From the NCBI GenBank assembly GCA_965221605.1, contig CBDCSK010000015.1, positions 124,001 through 188,000 on the forward strand: a stretch of DNA of 64,000 nucleotides, written 5' to 3'. Made by a program: the position numbers and the translations under genes. A model generated the notes under the pieces. It was not told the origin of the DNA. It was given only the letters and a program-made list of their open reading frames with translations, and made no database searches. Below, one piece after another: positions 25,856 to 35,199 of the stretch; the stretch's first letter is position 1, and each line of letters starts with the position of its first letter. The stretch comes from Aldehydirespirator sp965221605. GTDB taxonomy: Bacteria > Actinomycetota > Acidimicrobiia > Acidimicrobiales > Aldehydirespiratoraceae.

Positions 25856-26721
25856 GCGCAGCCACCGGCACCCTGCGGCCCGCGACCACGATCAGCGGCC
25901 TGCGGCTCCGTCTCGGACGGGCCCGGGCCGGCGGTCGCAGTGTCGGATTCGTGCCCACCATGGGCTTCCTGCACGCCGGTCACCGTTCGCTGATCGAGCA
26001 GGCCCGGGACGAGAACGACACCGTGGTGGTGTCGATCTTCGTGAACCCGCTCCAGTTCAACCCGGGCGAGGACTTCGAGGACTACCCCCGCGACCTCGAC
26101 CGGGACCTCGAACTGTGCGCCGACGCCGGCGCCGACATCGTGTTCGCTCCCACCCAGCGCGAGATGTACCCCGAGCCGGTGGCGGCCACCGTGCGTCCGG
26201 GCCCTCTCGCTGATGTGCTGTGCGGCGCCTCCCGCGCCGGCCACTTCGACGGCGTGGCCACCGTGGTGGCCAAGCTGTTCTCCATTGTGGGCGAGTGCGC
26301 GGCCTACTTCGGGGAGAAGGACTTCCAGCAGCTCACGATCGTGAGTCGGATGGCCGCCGACCTGTCGATGCCGGTGCGGGTGGTGGGCTGCCCCACGGTG
26401 CGCGAGCCCGACGGGCTGGCCCTCTCCAGCCGCAACGCCTATCTCAGCGAGGCCGAGCGGGCCCAGGCCCCGGTGCTGCGCCGCGCCCTGGAGTCGGGAG
26501 CGGCCCTGGTGGAGGCAGGCGAGGCTGATCCGGTGGTTGTGGAGGCCCACATGGCCGCGGCGATCGCCACCGCGCCCCTGGCCGAGATCGACTACACCGC
26601 CGCGGTGTCGGCGTCGACGCTCACCGCGCCGGGACCCCTCAGCGGCGATGTCAGGCTGCTGGTGGCGGTTCGCTTCGGCAAGGCCCGGCTCATCGACAAC
26701 CTGGGCTGCCGCACCGGCTGA
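25852..26721 (+). CDS. panC: Pantoate-beta-alanine ligase
   Basis: 289 aa. Condenses pantoate and beta-alanine with ATP. The signature PTMGFLHAGHRSLI (HxGH) is at about residues 35-48. It continues with VVVSIFVNPLQFNPGEDFEDYPRD, GHFDGVATVVAKLF, YFGEKDFQQL, and the KMSKS-like LALSSRNAYLS. ATG at 25852 overlaps the DUF2520 gene. With coaX just downstream this forms a pantothenate-CoA block. Confidence 0.95.
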   Translation: MSAATGTLRPATTISGLRLRLGRARAGGRSVGFVPTMGFLHAGHRSLIEQARDENDTVVVSIFVNPLQFNPGEDFEDYPRDLDRDLELCADAGADIVFAPTQREMYPEPVAATVRPGPLADVLCGASRAGHFDGVATVVAKLFSIVGECAAYFGEKDFQQLTIVSRMAADLSMPVRVVGCPTVREPDGLALSSRNAYLSEAERAQAPVLRRALESGAALVEAGEADPVVVEAHMAAAIATAPLAEIDYTAAVSASTLTAPGPLSGDVRLLVAVRFGKARLIDNLGCRTG

Positions 26722-26830
26722 GGAGGCGGCGCCCCGACCGGCGTCGTTCACCGGACAATCCACGAACGGCGCGGGTGCCGGTCGGGGCAGGGACTCCACG
26801 ACGCATGGCGATCCGCCGTATCCTGCGGCG

Positions 26831-27628
26831 GTGCTGCTAACCATCGACGTCGGCAACACCCAGACCGTCGTCGGCGTGTACGACCCCAGCGCGGTCCACG
26901 GCTCGGGCGCGGCCGACGGGCTCGTCGACCACTGGAGGCTCTCCACCGATTCCGAGCGCACCGCCGACGAGCTCGGCGTGGCGATCCGGTCGCTGCTCGG
27001 GACGGTCGGACTCGACTTCGACACCGACGTCAAGGGAGTGTCCATCTGCTCGGGCGTCCCACGCCTCCTCGCAGGCCTGCGAGAGATGGTGCGCCGCCAG
27101 CTGGGGTTCGCGCCGGTGGTGGTCGGGCCGGGAACGAAGACCGGCATGCCGATCCACTACGACAACCCCAAGGAAGTGGGCGCCGACCGGATCGCGAACG
27201 CGGTGGCGGCCTACGACCTCTACGGCGGACCCACCGTGGTTGTGGACTTCGGCACGGGCAACAACTTCGATGTGATCTCCGCCGACGGTGCCTTCCTGGG
27301 CGGGGCCATCGCGCCGGGAATCGAGATCAGCCTCGATGCGCTGTTCGGACGGGCCGCAGCCCTGGGCGCAGTCGAGCTGGTCGAGCCCCGCAGCGTTATC
27401 GGCAAGACCACCGTGGAGTCGATCCAGTCGGGCGCCCTGTACGGCTTCACCGGCATGATCGACGGCATGAACGCCCGCTTCCTGGCCGAGCTGGGCGAGG
27501 CGAATGTCGTCGCCACCGGGGGCCTCGCCCATGTGATCGCCCCGGTCTCGGAGACGATCGAGCATGTCGAGCCGTTCCTGACCCTGCACGGGCTGCGCAT
27601 CGTCTACGAGCGCAACCAGGACCGATGA
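26831..27628 (+). CDS. coaX: Type III pantothenate kinase
   Basis: 265 aa. Phosphorylates pantothenate, the first step to CoA. ASKHA-fold motifs: LTIDVGNTQTVVGVYD (residues about 3-18), GADRIANAVAAYDLYG, VVVDFGTGNNFDVIS, GGAIAPGI and VVATGGLAHV. GTG at 26831, because the phosphate-1 motif begins at the very N-terminus. The NNFDVI variant replaces the usual TxxD[AV]V. It overlaps lysS by ATGA. Confidence 0.92.
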   Translation: MLLTIDVGNTQTVVGVYDPSAVHGSGAADGLVDHWRLSTDSERTADELGVAIRSLLGTVGLDFDTDVKGVSICSGVPRLLAGLREMVRRQLGFAPVVVGPGTKTGMPIHYDNPKEVGADRIANAVAAYDLYGGPTVVVDFGTGNNFDVISADGAFLGGAIAPGIEISLDALFGRAAALGAVELVEPRSVIGKTTVESIQSGALYGFTGMIDGMNARFLAELGEANVVATGGLAHVIAPVSETIEHVEPFLTLHGLRIVYERNQDR

Positions 27629-29094
27629 GCGACGGCAGCCCGCCGGCTCCGGGACAACAGTCCGATCCAGCGGACGGGCCCGGCGATGTCCCGTACCGTT
27701 TCGATCGGAGTCATGCCGTCAGCGAGATCGTGGAGGCGTTCGAGGGCCTCGAGGCTGGCGTCGAGACCGAGACCGTGGTGTCGGTGGCCGGCCGGCTCAT
27801 GCTGCGCCGCGACCAGGGCCGGCTCGCCTTCGGGACGTTGCAGGACGCCACCGGCCGCATCCAGCTGTTCGCCACCGCGGCGGCCTCCCCGGAGTTCGGG
27901 CGGTTCACGGCTCTGTCCATCGGGGACTGGATCGGCGTGCGGGGCGCGGTCATGGCCACCCGGCGCGGCGAGCTGTCGGTGAGGGTCGACGACTGGGTGC
28001 TGCTGGCCCGGGCCCAGCGTCCCTTCCCCGACAAGTGGCACGGCCTCACCGACCCCGACACCCGCTACCGGCAGCGCTATGTGGACCTGTGGGTGAGCGA
28101 CGACGCCCGAGCCGCCTTCGTCCGCCGCTCGCAGATCGTGGCCGCATTGAGGCGGCGCCTCTCCGATCAGGGCTTCGTCGAGGTGGAGACACCCGTGCTG
28201 CAACCCATCCCGGGCGGCGCCGCGGCCCGGCCCTTCGTCACCCGCCATGAGGCCCTGCACGCCGATCTGTACCTGCGGGTGGCCCCCGAGCTGTACCTCA
28301 AGCGGCTGGTGGTGGGGGGCATGGAGCGGGTGTACGAGATCGGCCGGGTGTTCCGCAACGAGGGGATCTCGACCCGCCACAACCCCGAGTTCACGATGCT
28401 GGAGCTCTACTGGGCCTATTCCGACCACACCGACATCATGGAACTCACTGAGCACCTCGTGGCCGGCGTGGCCGCAGACGTGTGCGGTTCGACCACGGTG
28501 GTCTACGACGGGCAGGACGTGGACCTGGCGCCTCCCTGGCGGCGGGCCACCATGGAGGAGGTCATAGCCGAACACACCGGCTTCGAGGTGAGCCTCGACG
28601 CCGGTTCCGCCTCCCTGGAGGCCTGCTGCAACCGCCTGGGCATCGAGACCGGGCCCGGCTGGGGTCCGGGCAAGCTGCTGCTGGAGATCTACGAGAAGGC
28701 GGCCGAGCCGAACCTGTGGGGGCCGGTGTTCGTGACCGACTACCCGGCAGAGGTGTCGCCGCTGTCGCGCCGGCACCGCAGCCGGCCCGGCTACGTCGAG
28801 CGCTTCGAGGCGATCGTGGCCGGCCGGGAGCTGTGCAACGCCTTCACCGAGCTGGTGGACCCGGACGAGCAGCGGTCCCGCTTCGAGGCCCAGGCCGCGC
28901 TGCGGGCCGCGGGCGACGACGAGGCCATGGTGGTGGACGGGGACTACCTGAGGGCCCTGGAGTACGGGCTGCCCCCCACCGGCGGCCTCGGCATCGGGGT
29001 GGACCGCCTGGTGATGCTGCTGACCGACACCGCCGCCATCCGAGACGCCGTCCTGTTCCCCACCCTGCGCCCCGACCCCAGCTCCAGCCCGTGA
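27625..29094 (+). CDS. lysS: Lysyl-tRNA synthetase, class II
   Basis: 489 aa. OB-fold anticodon-binding domain (VVSVAGRLMLRRDQGRLAFGTLQD), then the class II core: motif 1 FVEVETPVLQPIPGGA, motif 2 FRNEGISTRHNPEFTMLELY, motif 3 GLGIGVDRLVMLLTD. It ends at the usual DAVLFPTLRP segment. It is the last housekeeping gene before the accessory island, and a decayed copy of its 3' end lies at 33221-33254 plus 35205-35332. Part of the coupled panC-coaX-lysS run. Confidence 0.95.
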   Translation: MSDGSPPAPGQQSDPADGPGDVPYRFDRSHAVSEIVEAFEGLEAGVETETVVSVAGRLMLRRDQGRLAFGTLQDATGRIQLFATAAASPEFGRFTALSIGDWIGVRGAVMATRRGELSVRVDDWVLLARAQRPFPDKWHGLTDPDTRYRQRYVDLWVSDDARAAFVRRSQIVAALRRRLSDQGFVEVETPVLQPIPGGAAARPFVTRHEALHADLYLRVAPELYLKRLVVGGMERVYEIGRVFRNEGISTRHNPEFTMLELYWAYSDHTDIMELTEHLVAGVAADVCGSTTVVYDGQDVDLAPPWRRATMEEVIAEHTGFEVSLDAGSASLEACCNRLGIETGPGWGPGKLLLEIYEKAAEPNLWGPVFVTDYPAEVSPLSRRHRSRPGYVERFEAIVAGRELCNAFTELVDPDEQRSRFEAQAALRAAGDDEAMVVDGDYLRALEYGLPPTGGLGIGVDRLVMLLTDTAAIRDAVLFPTLRPDPSSSP

Positions 29095-29191
29095 CCGCCG
29101 CCACCGAAAATCGGCTACCCATTGCCACAATTCGGCGCGGCGGTCCTCGACACTCTCGCAGTCGCCGGATGCTCGACAGCCAGGACGCCGG

Positions 29192-29338
29192 ATGCTCAAC
29201 CGCAATCGATCGCTGCTCGCGCTGGCCGTGAGCACGGCCCCGTCGCTAGCGCTGCGGGCGACGATCACCCCGCTGGCGGGCTACACCGTGTCCGCGACCG
29301 CGGGCACGGCGACAGTGACCGTGATCGATGACGATTAG
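29192..29338 (+). pseudogene. Possible remnant of a Calx-beta/adhesin-type repeat protein
   Basis: A 48-codon frame ending TPLAGYTVSATAGTATVTVIDDD. This resembles the end of a Calx-beta or hyalin-type repeat from large secreted proteins, but no upstream domain or signal is left. It sits in the lysS-proximal edge of the island and probably is debris. Weak evidence. Confidence 0.3.
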
Positions 29339-29390
29339 CCCGAGCGCGGGTCAACGGCCGAGCGCGGTGTCGTGGTGAGACGGCCGGCGG

Positions 29391-29690
29391 CTATAGCTCG
29401 GGCGGGGGCTCGAATATGCCGCCATCGCCGTCGCTGATCTCCAGCCGGCCCTCGATCCGAGCCAGCCGCTCTCGAGCATTCCCAAGGCTTTGATGGACTT
29501 GGCCGATACTCTGCTGGAGGCTGGCGAGCTGCTGGCCATGGACCGCGCTGGTAGCGGTGAGAGCCGCGACCTGCGAGCTGAGATCTGCGATGGCGTCGCG
29601 GGTCTTGGAGCCCTCCCGGCGCTGATCGAACACGCTGGCCAGCACGGCCGCGAGCAGCGCGGCGATCATCGCGATGACAACGGCGTCCAT
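29391..29690 (-). CDS. 99-aa membrane-anchored coiled-coil protein
   Basis: ATG at 29690 is chosen because an N-terminal membrane helix (MDAVVIAMIAALLAAVLASVF) follows immediately. Then come a basic stretch and a long heptad-like helix: IADLSSQVAALTATSAVHGQQLASLQQSIGQVHQSLGNARERLARIEGRLE. It ends in an acidic/proline tail. An upstream extension to 29840 would add about 50 unlikely residues. No homologue is recognised. The layout is like phage or plasmid accessory membrane proteins. The region upstream is AT-rich (29740-29775). Confidence 0.55.
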   Translation of the reverse strand: MDAVVIAMIAALLAAVLASVFDQRREGSKTRDAIADLSSQVAALTATSAVHGQQLASLQQSIGQVHQSLGNARERLARIEGRLEISDGDGGIFEPPPEL

Positions 29691-29897
29691 GGCTCCGAAA
29701 CTACCAGCCCAGGTTTGTGACGCAATTTGCAACCAGGAAAATATATTAAATATCAGTGAATCTCGATAGTAAGTCCCAGGCGCTTGCCGGCGCCACTCAG
29801 GCCGCGCGGGAAGAAGTTTCGCTCTGACACCTGAGAGCACAGGCCAGTCCTTTTGCTCGTTTGCGATTGGCGCTGACGGTCGGAGCGACGCCTTGAC
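29691..29897. other. AT-rich gap up to the IS1380 insertion
   Basis: No gene seen. It contains an AT-rich run near 29738-29756 that could serve as promoter for the minus-strand coiled-coil gene, and ends in TTGAC, the left copy of the IS1380 target duplication (29893-29897). Confidence 0.45.
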
Positions 29898-31517
29898 CCT
29901 GAATCCACCGGTGGGCTGGTCGGGGTGGCTGGTTTTGGTTGTTGTGGGCGGTGTTGGTCTGGTTTGGCTGTTGTGGGTGCTGTTGGGGCGTGTGGGGTCG
30001 GCGGCTGGGGTTGTGGCTGGTTGGTGGCGCTGGGGGTGTGTGCTGGGTGGCGCCGGGTCCCGGGGGGTTGTGCTTTAGATGAGTTGGGGCAGGTTGCGGG
30101 TGTGGGCCAGCGCGGTGGTGAATTGGTGTGCCCAGGGCCAGTTGAGCGGCAGGCGGAGTTTGTGTCGGTGGCTGTGGTTGACGAGGCGTCCGGGGACGGC
30201 GAGCAGCCGCCGGCGGACGGTGGCGGCGACGGTGAGCCGTTCGGGGTGGTTGGTGTGTGCGAGGCGGGCGGTCCAGCGGGCGAGGTTGTGGGCGAGCGCG
30301 GCGCAGGCGAGGTGGGCGCCGTTGGCGAAGAATCTTCCCGAGGGGCAGTGGGCTAGTCCATTGTCTTTGAGGTCTCTGATGGCGAGCTCGACTCGGGCGT
30401 GGCCGCGGTGGTAGGCGTCGGCGGTTTCGGTGTCGAGGCCGTCTCTGTTGGTGACGAAGCAGTGGTGGCGCCAGTTGGGCCACAGCTCGCGTTGGGGGCC
30501 TTCTGGGAGGCGGGTGCGGCGCACGACGAGGCGCAGCTTTCGGGGGCCTTGGGGGTCGCGGCGGCTCGTTGTGATGGCGCTCTCGGCGACCTGGGCTTCC
30601 CCGTCGGGGTAGGCGATCGGCGTCCAGGCGGTTTCGTCGATGCCGTCGATGGCTGCTTTGACTTTGGCGTTGTTGGGGATCGTGACCGACCAGCGGGCCT
30701 TGTATGCGTCGAGCTTCGCGATCAGCGCATAGGAGAAGAACCCCGCGTCGGCGCGCACCGTCACCGCCGCGTGCGGCGCGAGGCGCCTGAGCCTCGCGAG
30801 GGTCTCCGCGGCGAAGCGGACATGGCCGCGTTGAGAGGACCCCGACCGCATCCGGGCGTGGACGACCTCGCCGGTGTCGTCGCGCACTGCCGCCAGCGGG
30901 TGGTATCCCCAAACCTTGGTGTGGCCATAGGCCGCGCCCTGCTTGGACTTGCCGTGGACCTCACACACCGTCGAGTCCAGATCCACCGTCATCTCCGCCG
31001 CTGCCGGCGCCGCGCCCACAGACCACGCCCGGCCCAGCGCCAGCTCCAGAGCCCGGTCGAGCTGACGGACATGGCCGAACGTGAAGGACCGCAGCCACGT
31101 CCCCAACGTCGACGGAGCCGCCACCGCGAACGGCAGCACCGCTGAAGCGGACCCGGCCCGCAGCCTGTCGGCGTCGCCGATGTGTGACCCTCCCACCAGC
31201 ATCGACGCCACCACCGACAACGCCTTCGCCCCGGACCCCCGCCCCGACTCCGGCGGGCGCACCACCTCATCGATGAGCGACTCCAAACCCAGCCGGCCCA
31301 TCACCGTGCCCGCCAACAGAAGCCCCGCGTCGGCCACCAGCGAAGCGTCGTCGAACACCGCCTCGATCCCGTCGATCCCGCCCGCTATGCTGCTCACAGG
31401 AAGTGCCTCCTCACATGGCCAGAATGACCGTTGCTTCAAACAGCATTCTCCCATGTCAGGAGGCCTTTCCGGTGGACGCGCCAACCCCACAAACCTCACC
31501 GCATCGGTGGATCCAGG
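29898..31517 (-). mobile_element. Complete IS1380-family insertion sequence
   Basis: 1,620 bp. Left terminus CCTGAATCCACCGGTG and right terminus (reverse complement) CCTGGATCCACCGATG form an imperfect inverted repeat. Both ends are bordered by TTGAC (29893-29897 and 31518-31522), a 5-bp target duplication. It carries one transposase on the minus strand. The 177 bp after the transposase stop are strongly A/C-rich on the coding strand. Confidence 0.9.
30075..31397 (-). CDS. IS1380-family transposase
   Basis: 440 aa with GTG at 31397, preceded by GGAGG at suitable spacing; an in-frame ATG at 31454 would add 19 aa. DDE-type (DDE_Tnp_1) landmarks: MTVDLDSTVCEVHGKSKQG with the first Asp, VTVRADAGFFSYALIAKLD with the second, and RGHARVELAIRDLKDNGLAHCPSGRF with the catalytic Glu. 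It looks intact and full length. A much longer open frame upstream on the same strand is spurious. Confidence 0.9.
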   Translation of the reverse strand: MSSIAGGIDGIEAVFDDASLVADAGLLLAGTVMGRLGLESLIDEVVRPPESGRGSGAKALSVVASMLVGGSHIGDADRLRAGSASAVLPFAVAAPSTLGTWLRSFTFGHVRQLDRALELALGRAWSVGAAPAAAEMTVDLDSTVCEVHGKSKQGAAYGHTKVWGYHPLAAVRDDTGEVVHARMRSGSSQRGHVRFAAETLARLRRLAPHAAVTVRADAGFFSYALIAKLDAYKARWSVTIPNNAKVKAAIDGIDETAWTPIAYPDGEAQVAESAITTSRRDPQGPRKLRLVVRRTRLPEGPQRELWPNWRHHCFVTNRDGLDTETADAYHRGHARVELAIRDLKDNGLAHCPSGRFFANGAHLACAALAHNLARWTARLAHTNHPERLTVAATVRRRLLAVPGRLVNHSHRHKLRLPLNWPWAHQFTTALAHTRNLPQLI

Positions 31518-31582
31518 TTGACTGCCCGTGCTGCAAGTGCTAGAAGGTCGAATAGCAAACACTTGAGCGGAGGATGGAAGCC

Positions 31583-32521
31583 ATGAGGCTGCGTTCCTAT
31601 GCGGTGGTGGCAGTAGCTGTGTTCGTTGCTGGTCTGGTGTCGGCGACGCCTGCTGCGGCGAGCGATGGGGGCGACCTGGGGGCTTTGGGCGCGAGCCCTG
31701 AAGCGCCATCGCCTGACGGCACGATCGTCGATGGCCATGGCGATAGTCCTCCTGAAGACGCCGACTCCACGCCCGACGGACTCCAGTCCGACGACCCCCA
31801 GCCTGACGGTTTCGTTGATGAGCCGTTGGTGGAGGAGCAGCCACACAGTGAGGTGCCGCCTGTGGGTCCGGGCAACGCTGAGGAACCGGCCGAAGTGGGA
31901 GCAGCCGGATCCGAGGATTCTTTGGGATCAGTCGCGGAGCCCACCTTCGACATCTTCTGGGAGTCCGGCTCTGTTGTGCCGTCTCGTGTGTCGGTGGTGC
32001 TCGACGATGACAATGTGGAACTGCACACATGGCGTGCCGAGGACGGCTCATGGTTGATGGCATGGCTCGTGATCGACGGTCTGGATGCAGCAACGGAGTA
32101 TCACTTTGAGAAGGCTGTACCCCCTCAACACTCAGCGGTCGTGCAGTCCGACGGCTCCGTCGTGTTCTATGACTCTGAAGGTGCTGAGGCTGGTGGCATC
32201 GCCACACCATGGGCGTTTGACTCTGACGGCGCTGAGGTTCCAACTAGCTTTCGGCTTGAAGGTGACACGCTTGTCCAAACCGTGGATCATCACGGAGCGA
32301 AGTACCCCGTCACAGCGGACCCGTTGTGGCTGAGAGAAGCGGTCCGTCGGTGTGTTGATAGCCCACAATGCACGTACTACGCCACCGAGGCTGTTCGAGT
32401 CGTTCCAACAGCTGTTGGCACGATTTGGCGTAGTCGTAAGCATCTCAGCAGCGGGAACTCAAGTGAGGAGGGCCGACGACCGACAAACAGGTGCAACATG
32501 CGAAATCGAGCCGGGTGCTGA
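31583..32521 (+). CDS. Secreted acidic protein of the island module (candidate toxin/effector precursor)
   Basis: 312 aa. ATG at 31583 has GGAGG at 8-bp spacing; the ATG at 31574 is too close to it. Signal peptide: basic MRLR, hydrophobic VVAVAVFVAGLV, Ala-rich site ATPAAAS. Residues about 30-115 are Asp/Pro/Glu-rich linker. Then a domain ending FRLEGDTLVQTVDHHGAKYPVTADPLW. In actinobacterial secreted proteins a closely similar YPVTADP segment precedes short variable C-terminal domains. The C-terminal part here has CVDSPQCTYY and a basic stretch. No catalytic motif is seen. The GC is lower than the core. A shift near 32450 would give a different tail, so the end is uncertain. Confidence 0.6.
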   Translation: MRLRSYAVVAVAVFVAGLVSATPAAASDGGDLGALGASPEAPSPDGTIVDGHGDSPPEDADSTPDGLQSDDPQPDGFVDEPLVEEQPHSEVPPVGPGNAEEPAEVGAAGSEDSLGSVAEPTFDIFWESGSVVPSRVSVVLDDDNVELHTWRAEDGSWLMAWLVIDGLDAATEYHFEKAVPPQHSAVVQSDGSVVFYDSEGAEAGGIATPWAFDSDGAEVPTSFRLEGDTLVQTVDHHGAKYPVTADPLWLREAVRRCVDSPQCTYYATEAVRVVPTAVGTIWRSRKHLSSGNSSEEGRRPTNRCNMRNRAGC

Positions 32522-32592
32522 TGTTGCCCGGGTGCCGATGTTGCACGGCTTCTAGATCCTGGCTGAACATGAGCGGGAGATGCTGCTGAAGC

Positions 32593-33075
32593 ATGGCGTC
32601 TTTCGTTCGGTTCGCGGATGGTCGTCGTGCTTGCTACCGGATTGACCGAACAGCTCTACTGCTCAGGTGGGCTGGTGTCATGCTGCTGATAGCGGCATTC
32701 ACGCTCGGTGTGGCGACATGGTTCGGGCTCGGAGCTCAGTGGTGGCTCTTGGCGGCAGCCGGAGGTCTACTGGTTGACTTGGGCGCGAGGCGGCGGTTGC
32801 GGCGGGCTGTCGAGACTCTGGGCGATAGCGCCTTGGAGGCCGACTGTCGGGCAGGGCTTTGGGCCAATCTGATGCGACGATTCTTTGAGCCCACCGATCG
32901 AGACGAGCGCAAGGTGGAGAGGTTGGAAGCGCGCGCACGGGCAGCGGAAGCGCGTGGCGATCGGGTCGCGGCCCACCATTTGCGTCAGCGTGTTGCTCGC
33001 CGACGCCGCTCCATGGAGGACCTCCGCGTCTTTGTTGCTGCCCGATGGCCCCGAAGCGAAGAAGGACGCCGATAG
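32593..33075 (+). CDS. Two-helix membrane protein with charged coiled-coil tail (module paralogue 1)
   Basis: 160 aa, 71 bp after the secreted-protein gene. N-terminal FVRFADGRRACYRIDRTALLL, then two hydrophobic helices (AGVMLLIAAFTLGVATWFG and WWLLAAAGGLLVDLG), RRRLRRAVETL, and a C-terminal amphipathic helix RKVERLEARARAAEARGDRVAAHHLRQRV. The tail pattern ARAAEARGD..A...R.R..R recurs in the frames at 35657-36025 and 36067-39933. No known family recognised. The position after a secreted protein suggests an immunity-like or anchoring partner (inference). Confidence 0.6.
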   Translation: MASFVRFADGRRACYRIDRTALLLRWAGVMLLIAAFTLGVATWFGLGAQWWLLAAAGGLLVDLGARRRLRRAVETLGDSALEADCRAGLWANLMRRFFEPTDRDERKVERLEARARAAEARGDRVAAHHLRQRVARRRRSMEDLRVFVAARWPRSEEGRR

Positions 33076-33254
33076 TCGCGTAGAGCGGTGACGAGTATCA
33101 CGCGGCGGCGGTGCGCGGAGCCGCTGTTCGACGCTGTGCGCGAGTTGGTCGCGGCCACCGGGGCGGTGTCGGGCTCGCAGCGCCGGGCGCTGCGCCTGCT
33201 CAGGATCGGCTTGTCCTCGGGACGACGAGACCATGGTGGTGGAGGACTGCCTGA

Positions 33255-35199
33255 CCCGAGTTTGGCGGGTGTTTCGCGTTTTGGCAGGTCAGAGGGGGCG
33301 CGCTGGTTGGGTGTTTCCACTACATTTTGCGGTTGGGGCGCCTGGGCTGGGTCAGGTGATGGTGGCTTTGTCCCAGGTGCTGGTGTCGGTTCCGACAGCG
33401 GTGAGGGCTCGGGTCTGCAGTGGGGTGCGCCGGGTGGTGAGGTCGATGTTGCGGCCGTTGGCGGTGAGTTCGACGCGGCGGATGCGGTTGAGTTCTCGCA
33501 GGGCTCGGGCGGCGCTTAGGTGCTGGTGGTCGAGGTCGGGGTCGCGGACGTCGGCTTTGGCGAGGTCGTGGCCGATGAGGGTCTCGATGACGGCGGCGTG
33601 GACGCAGACGGCGACGTGGCCGCGGACTCTTTGTTCGGTCCAGTGCCGCACGGGTCGCAGGTGCAGGAAGTCCTTGAGGGCCCGGAACCTTGCTTCGACG
33701 CCTGCGAGTTGGCGGTAGGCGGCCACGATCTGGGTTGTGGTGGCTCGGGTGGTGCTGAGGCTGGTTGTGAGCACGTAGCGGCCGGCGAGGAGCTCCTCGT
33801 ATGCGAGGGCGTCTTGGTTGTAGTGGTAGGTGAAGCGGCCCGCGCTGATCTCGAGGTCGAAGAGCCGCCCGGCGCCGGCTGTGCCGAGGATGCGCTGCGC
33901 TGCTCGGCCTATTTTGGCGGGGTCGATGATGCGGCCGTCTCGGACGCGGCGTTCCAGGGCGAGCAGTTCGGCCTCGGCTGCGGCGACGATCTCGGCTCTG
34001 CGGGCGTTGTCTCGCCGGGCGCGGGCGTCGGACTCCACGACCACGGCGCGGGTCCCGCCGCTGAGCGCGATGTCCGCTGCCCGGCAGCGGTGCTGGGGGA
34101 CCTCGACCCAGGCGGTGTCGTCGTCGACGGCTTCGAGGGCCTCCCCGCAGGTGCGGTCGCGGCGCAGTCGCGTCGCGAGCACGTGGTCGAACCCGGCGGC
34201 GGCGACCGCGTCGACGTTGTCTGTTGAGATGAGGCCCCGGTCAGCGACCACGCAGATCCGGCCCACCGCGAACCGCTCGGCTAGGTCGCCCAGCACCGCG
34301 GGCAAAGTGGAGGCGTCGTTGGTGTCGCCGGCGAACACGTGGTGCGCGATGGGGATCCCGTCGGAGGTGCACAACAGGCCTATCACGATCTGGGGCCGGT
34401 CGCCGCGGCGGTCCCGCGAGTACCCGAACGCCCGCGACCCGAACCGACCCGACGGCCGGGCCGATCCCTCGAAGTAGGTGGAGGTCAAGTCATAGCACAC
34501 CAGCCGCAGGTCCAGATTCGACAGGTCGCACAGCCGGCTGTAGAGATGCGCCTCGGTGGCCTCTTTGGCGTCGGCTGCGGCGTCGAGGGCCCGGTAGTAC
34601 TGGTCCTGGGAGGGAGCCGACCAGCCCTCGGGCATGACTACCTCCTCTGCGGCCCACTCCACCAGGCGACGCTTCGAGCACGGCGCCACCAGCCGGTTGG
34701 CCACCATCGCGAACACCGCGTGCTCCAGCGCCTCGGACCCCCGCCGAGCGCCGAGCTGCGCGAACCACCCGTCCAGCCCCAGCCGACCCCACACCGTCGC
34801 CACCGCGGCCACCGCCCCCACCGCGGGCGCACCCTCAGCGGCCACCGCCCCCACGTCGACGCGCTCGCGGCGAAGGTGGGCCTCCAACGCGGCCACGATC
34901 CGCTCCAGCTGCCCGGACTCGCGCAGAGCGGTCACCTCCCCGAGACGCAGAAGCGTCCTGTGGCCGACCTTGGCGCCGTCACGCACCGACTCGACCAAAG
35001 ACAAGTACTCATACACCTTGTCGCCCCTGCGACGACGGGTCGTCTTCACGAACACAACACAACAATAACCCCAGACCAGCACAGCGTCAACCATGTGTCG
35101 CCCCTACAAAACCCCGCCGAAACACCGTCCGGAAACACAAAACCCCACGTCAGAGGCCATCTGCTGTCACCAAACCCCCGCCAACCCGCCAAACTCGGG
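33255..35199 (-). mobile_element. Complete IS1634-family insertion sequence
   Basis: 1,945 bp. Terminal inverted repeat CCCGAGTTTGGCGGGT at both ends (33255 onwards, and the complement ending at 35199). It is flanked by a 5-bp duplication CCTGA (33250-33254 and 35200-35204). One minus-strand transposase. It interrupts the lysS 3' remnant. Confidence 0.9.
33352..35055 (-). CDS. IS1634-family transposase
   Basis: 567 aa from GTG 35055, which gives the usual VFVKTTRRRRGDKVYEYLSLVES start; the frame is open to 35094. DDE landmarks: LVCYDLTSTYFEGSARPSG, ICVVADRGLISTDNVDAVAAAGF, and a C-terminal YRQLAGVEARFRALKDFLHLRPVRHWTEQRV with the catalytic Glu. Length and order are normal for the family, so it is likely functional. 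Confidence 0.9.
   Translation of the reverse strand: MFVKTTRRRRGDKVYEYLSLVESVRDGAKVGHRTLLRLGEVTALRESGQLERIVAALEAHLRRERVDVGAVAAEGAPAVGAVAAVATVWGRLGLDGWFAQLGARRGSEALEHAVFAMVANRLVAPCSKRRLVEWAAEEVVMPEGWSAPSQDQYYRALDAAADAKEATEAHLYSRLCDLSNLDLRLVCYDLTSTYFEGSARPSGRFGSRAFGYSRDRRGDRPQIVIGLLCTSDGIPIAHHVFAGDTNDASTLPAVLGDLAERFAVGRICVVADRGLISTDNVDAVAAAGFDHVLATRLRRDRTCGEALEAVDDDTAWVEVPQHRCRAADIALSGGTRAVVVESDARARRDNARRAEIVAAAEAELLALERRVRDGRIIDPAKIGRAAQRILGTAGAGRLFDLEISAGRFTYHYNQDALAYEELLAGRYVLTTSLSTTRATTTQIVAAYRQLAGVEARFRALKDFLHLRPVRHWTEQRVRGHVAVCVHAAVIETLIGHDLAKADVRDPDLDHQHLSAARALRELNRIRRVELTANGRNIDLTTRRTPLQTRALTAVGTDTSTWDKATIT

Noticed and set aside
30075..32243. A 722-aa minus-strand open frame that extends the IS1380 transposase upstream across the island
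   Set aside because: Beyond about 31454 it leaves the IS, runs antisense to the signal-peptide protein and loses any transposase similarity; the extension is a GC-driven open frame.
33088..33254. Small plus-strand gene starting at GTG 33088 and continuing across the IS1634 site to about 35484 when the IS is removed
   Set aside because: The joined frame is open but reads a frame-shifted version of the lysS 3' end, so it is chance openness of a pseudogene.
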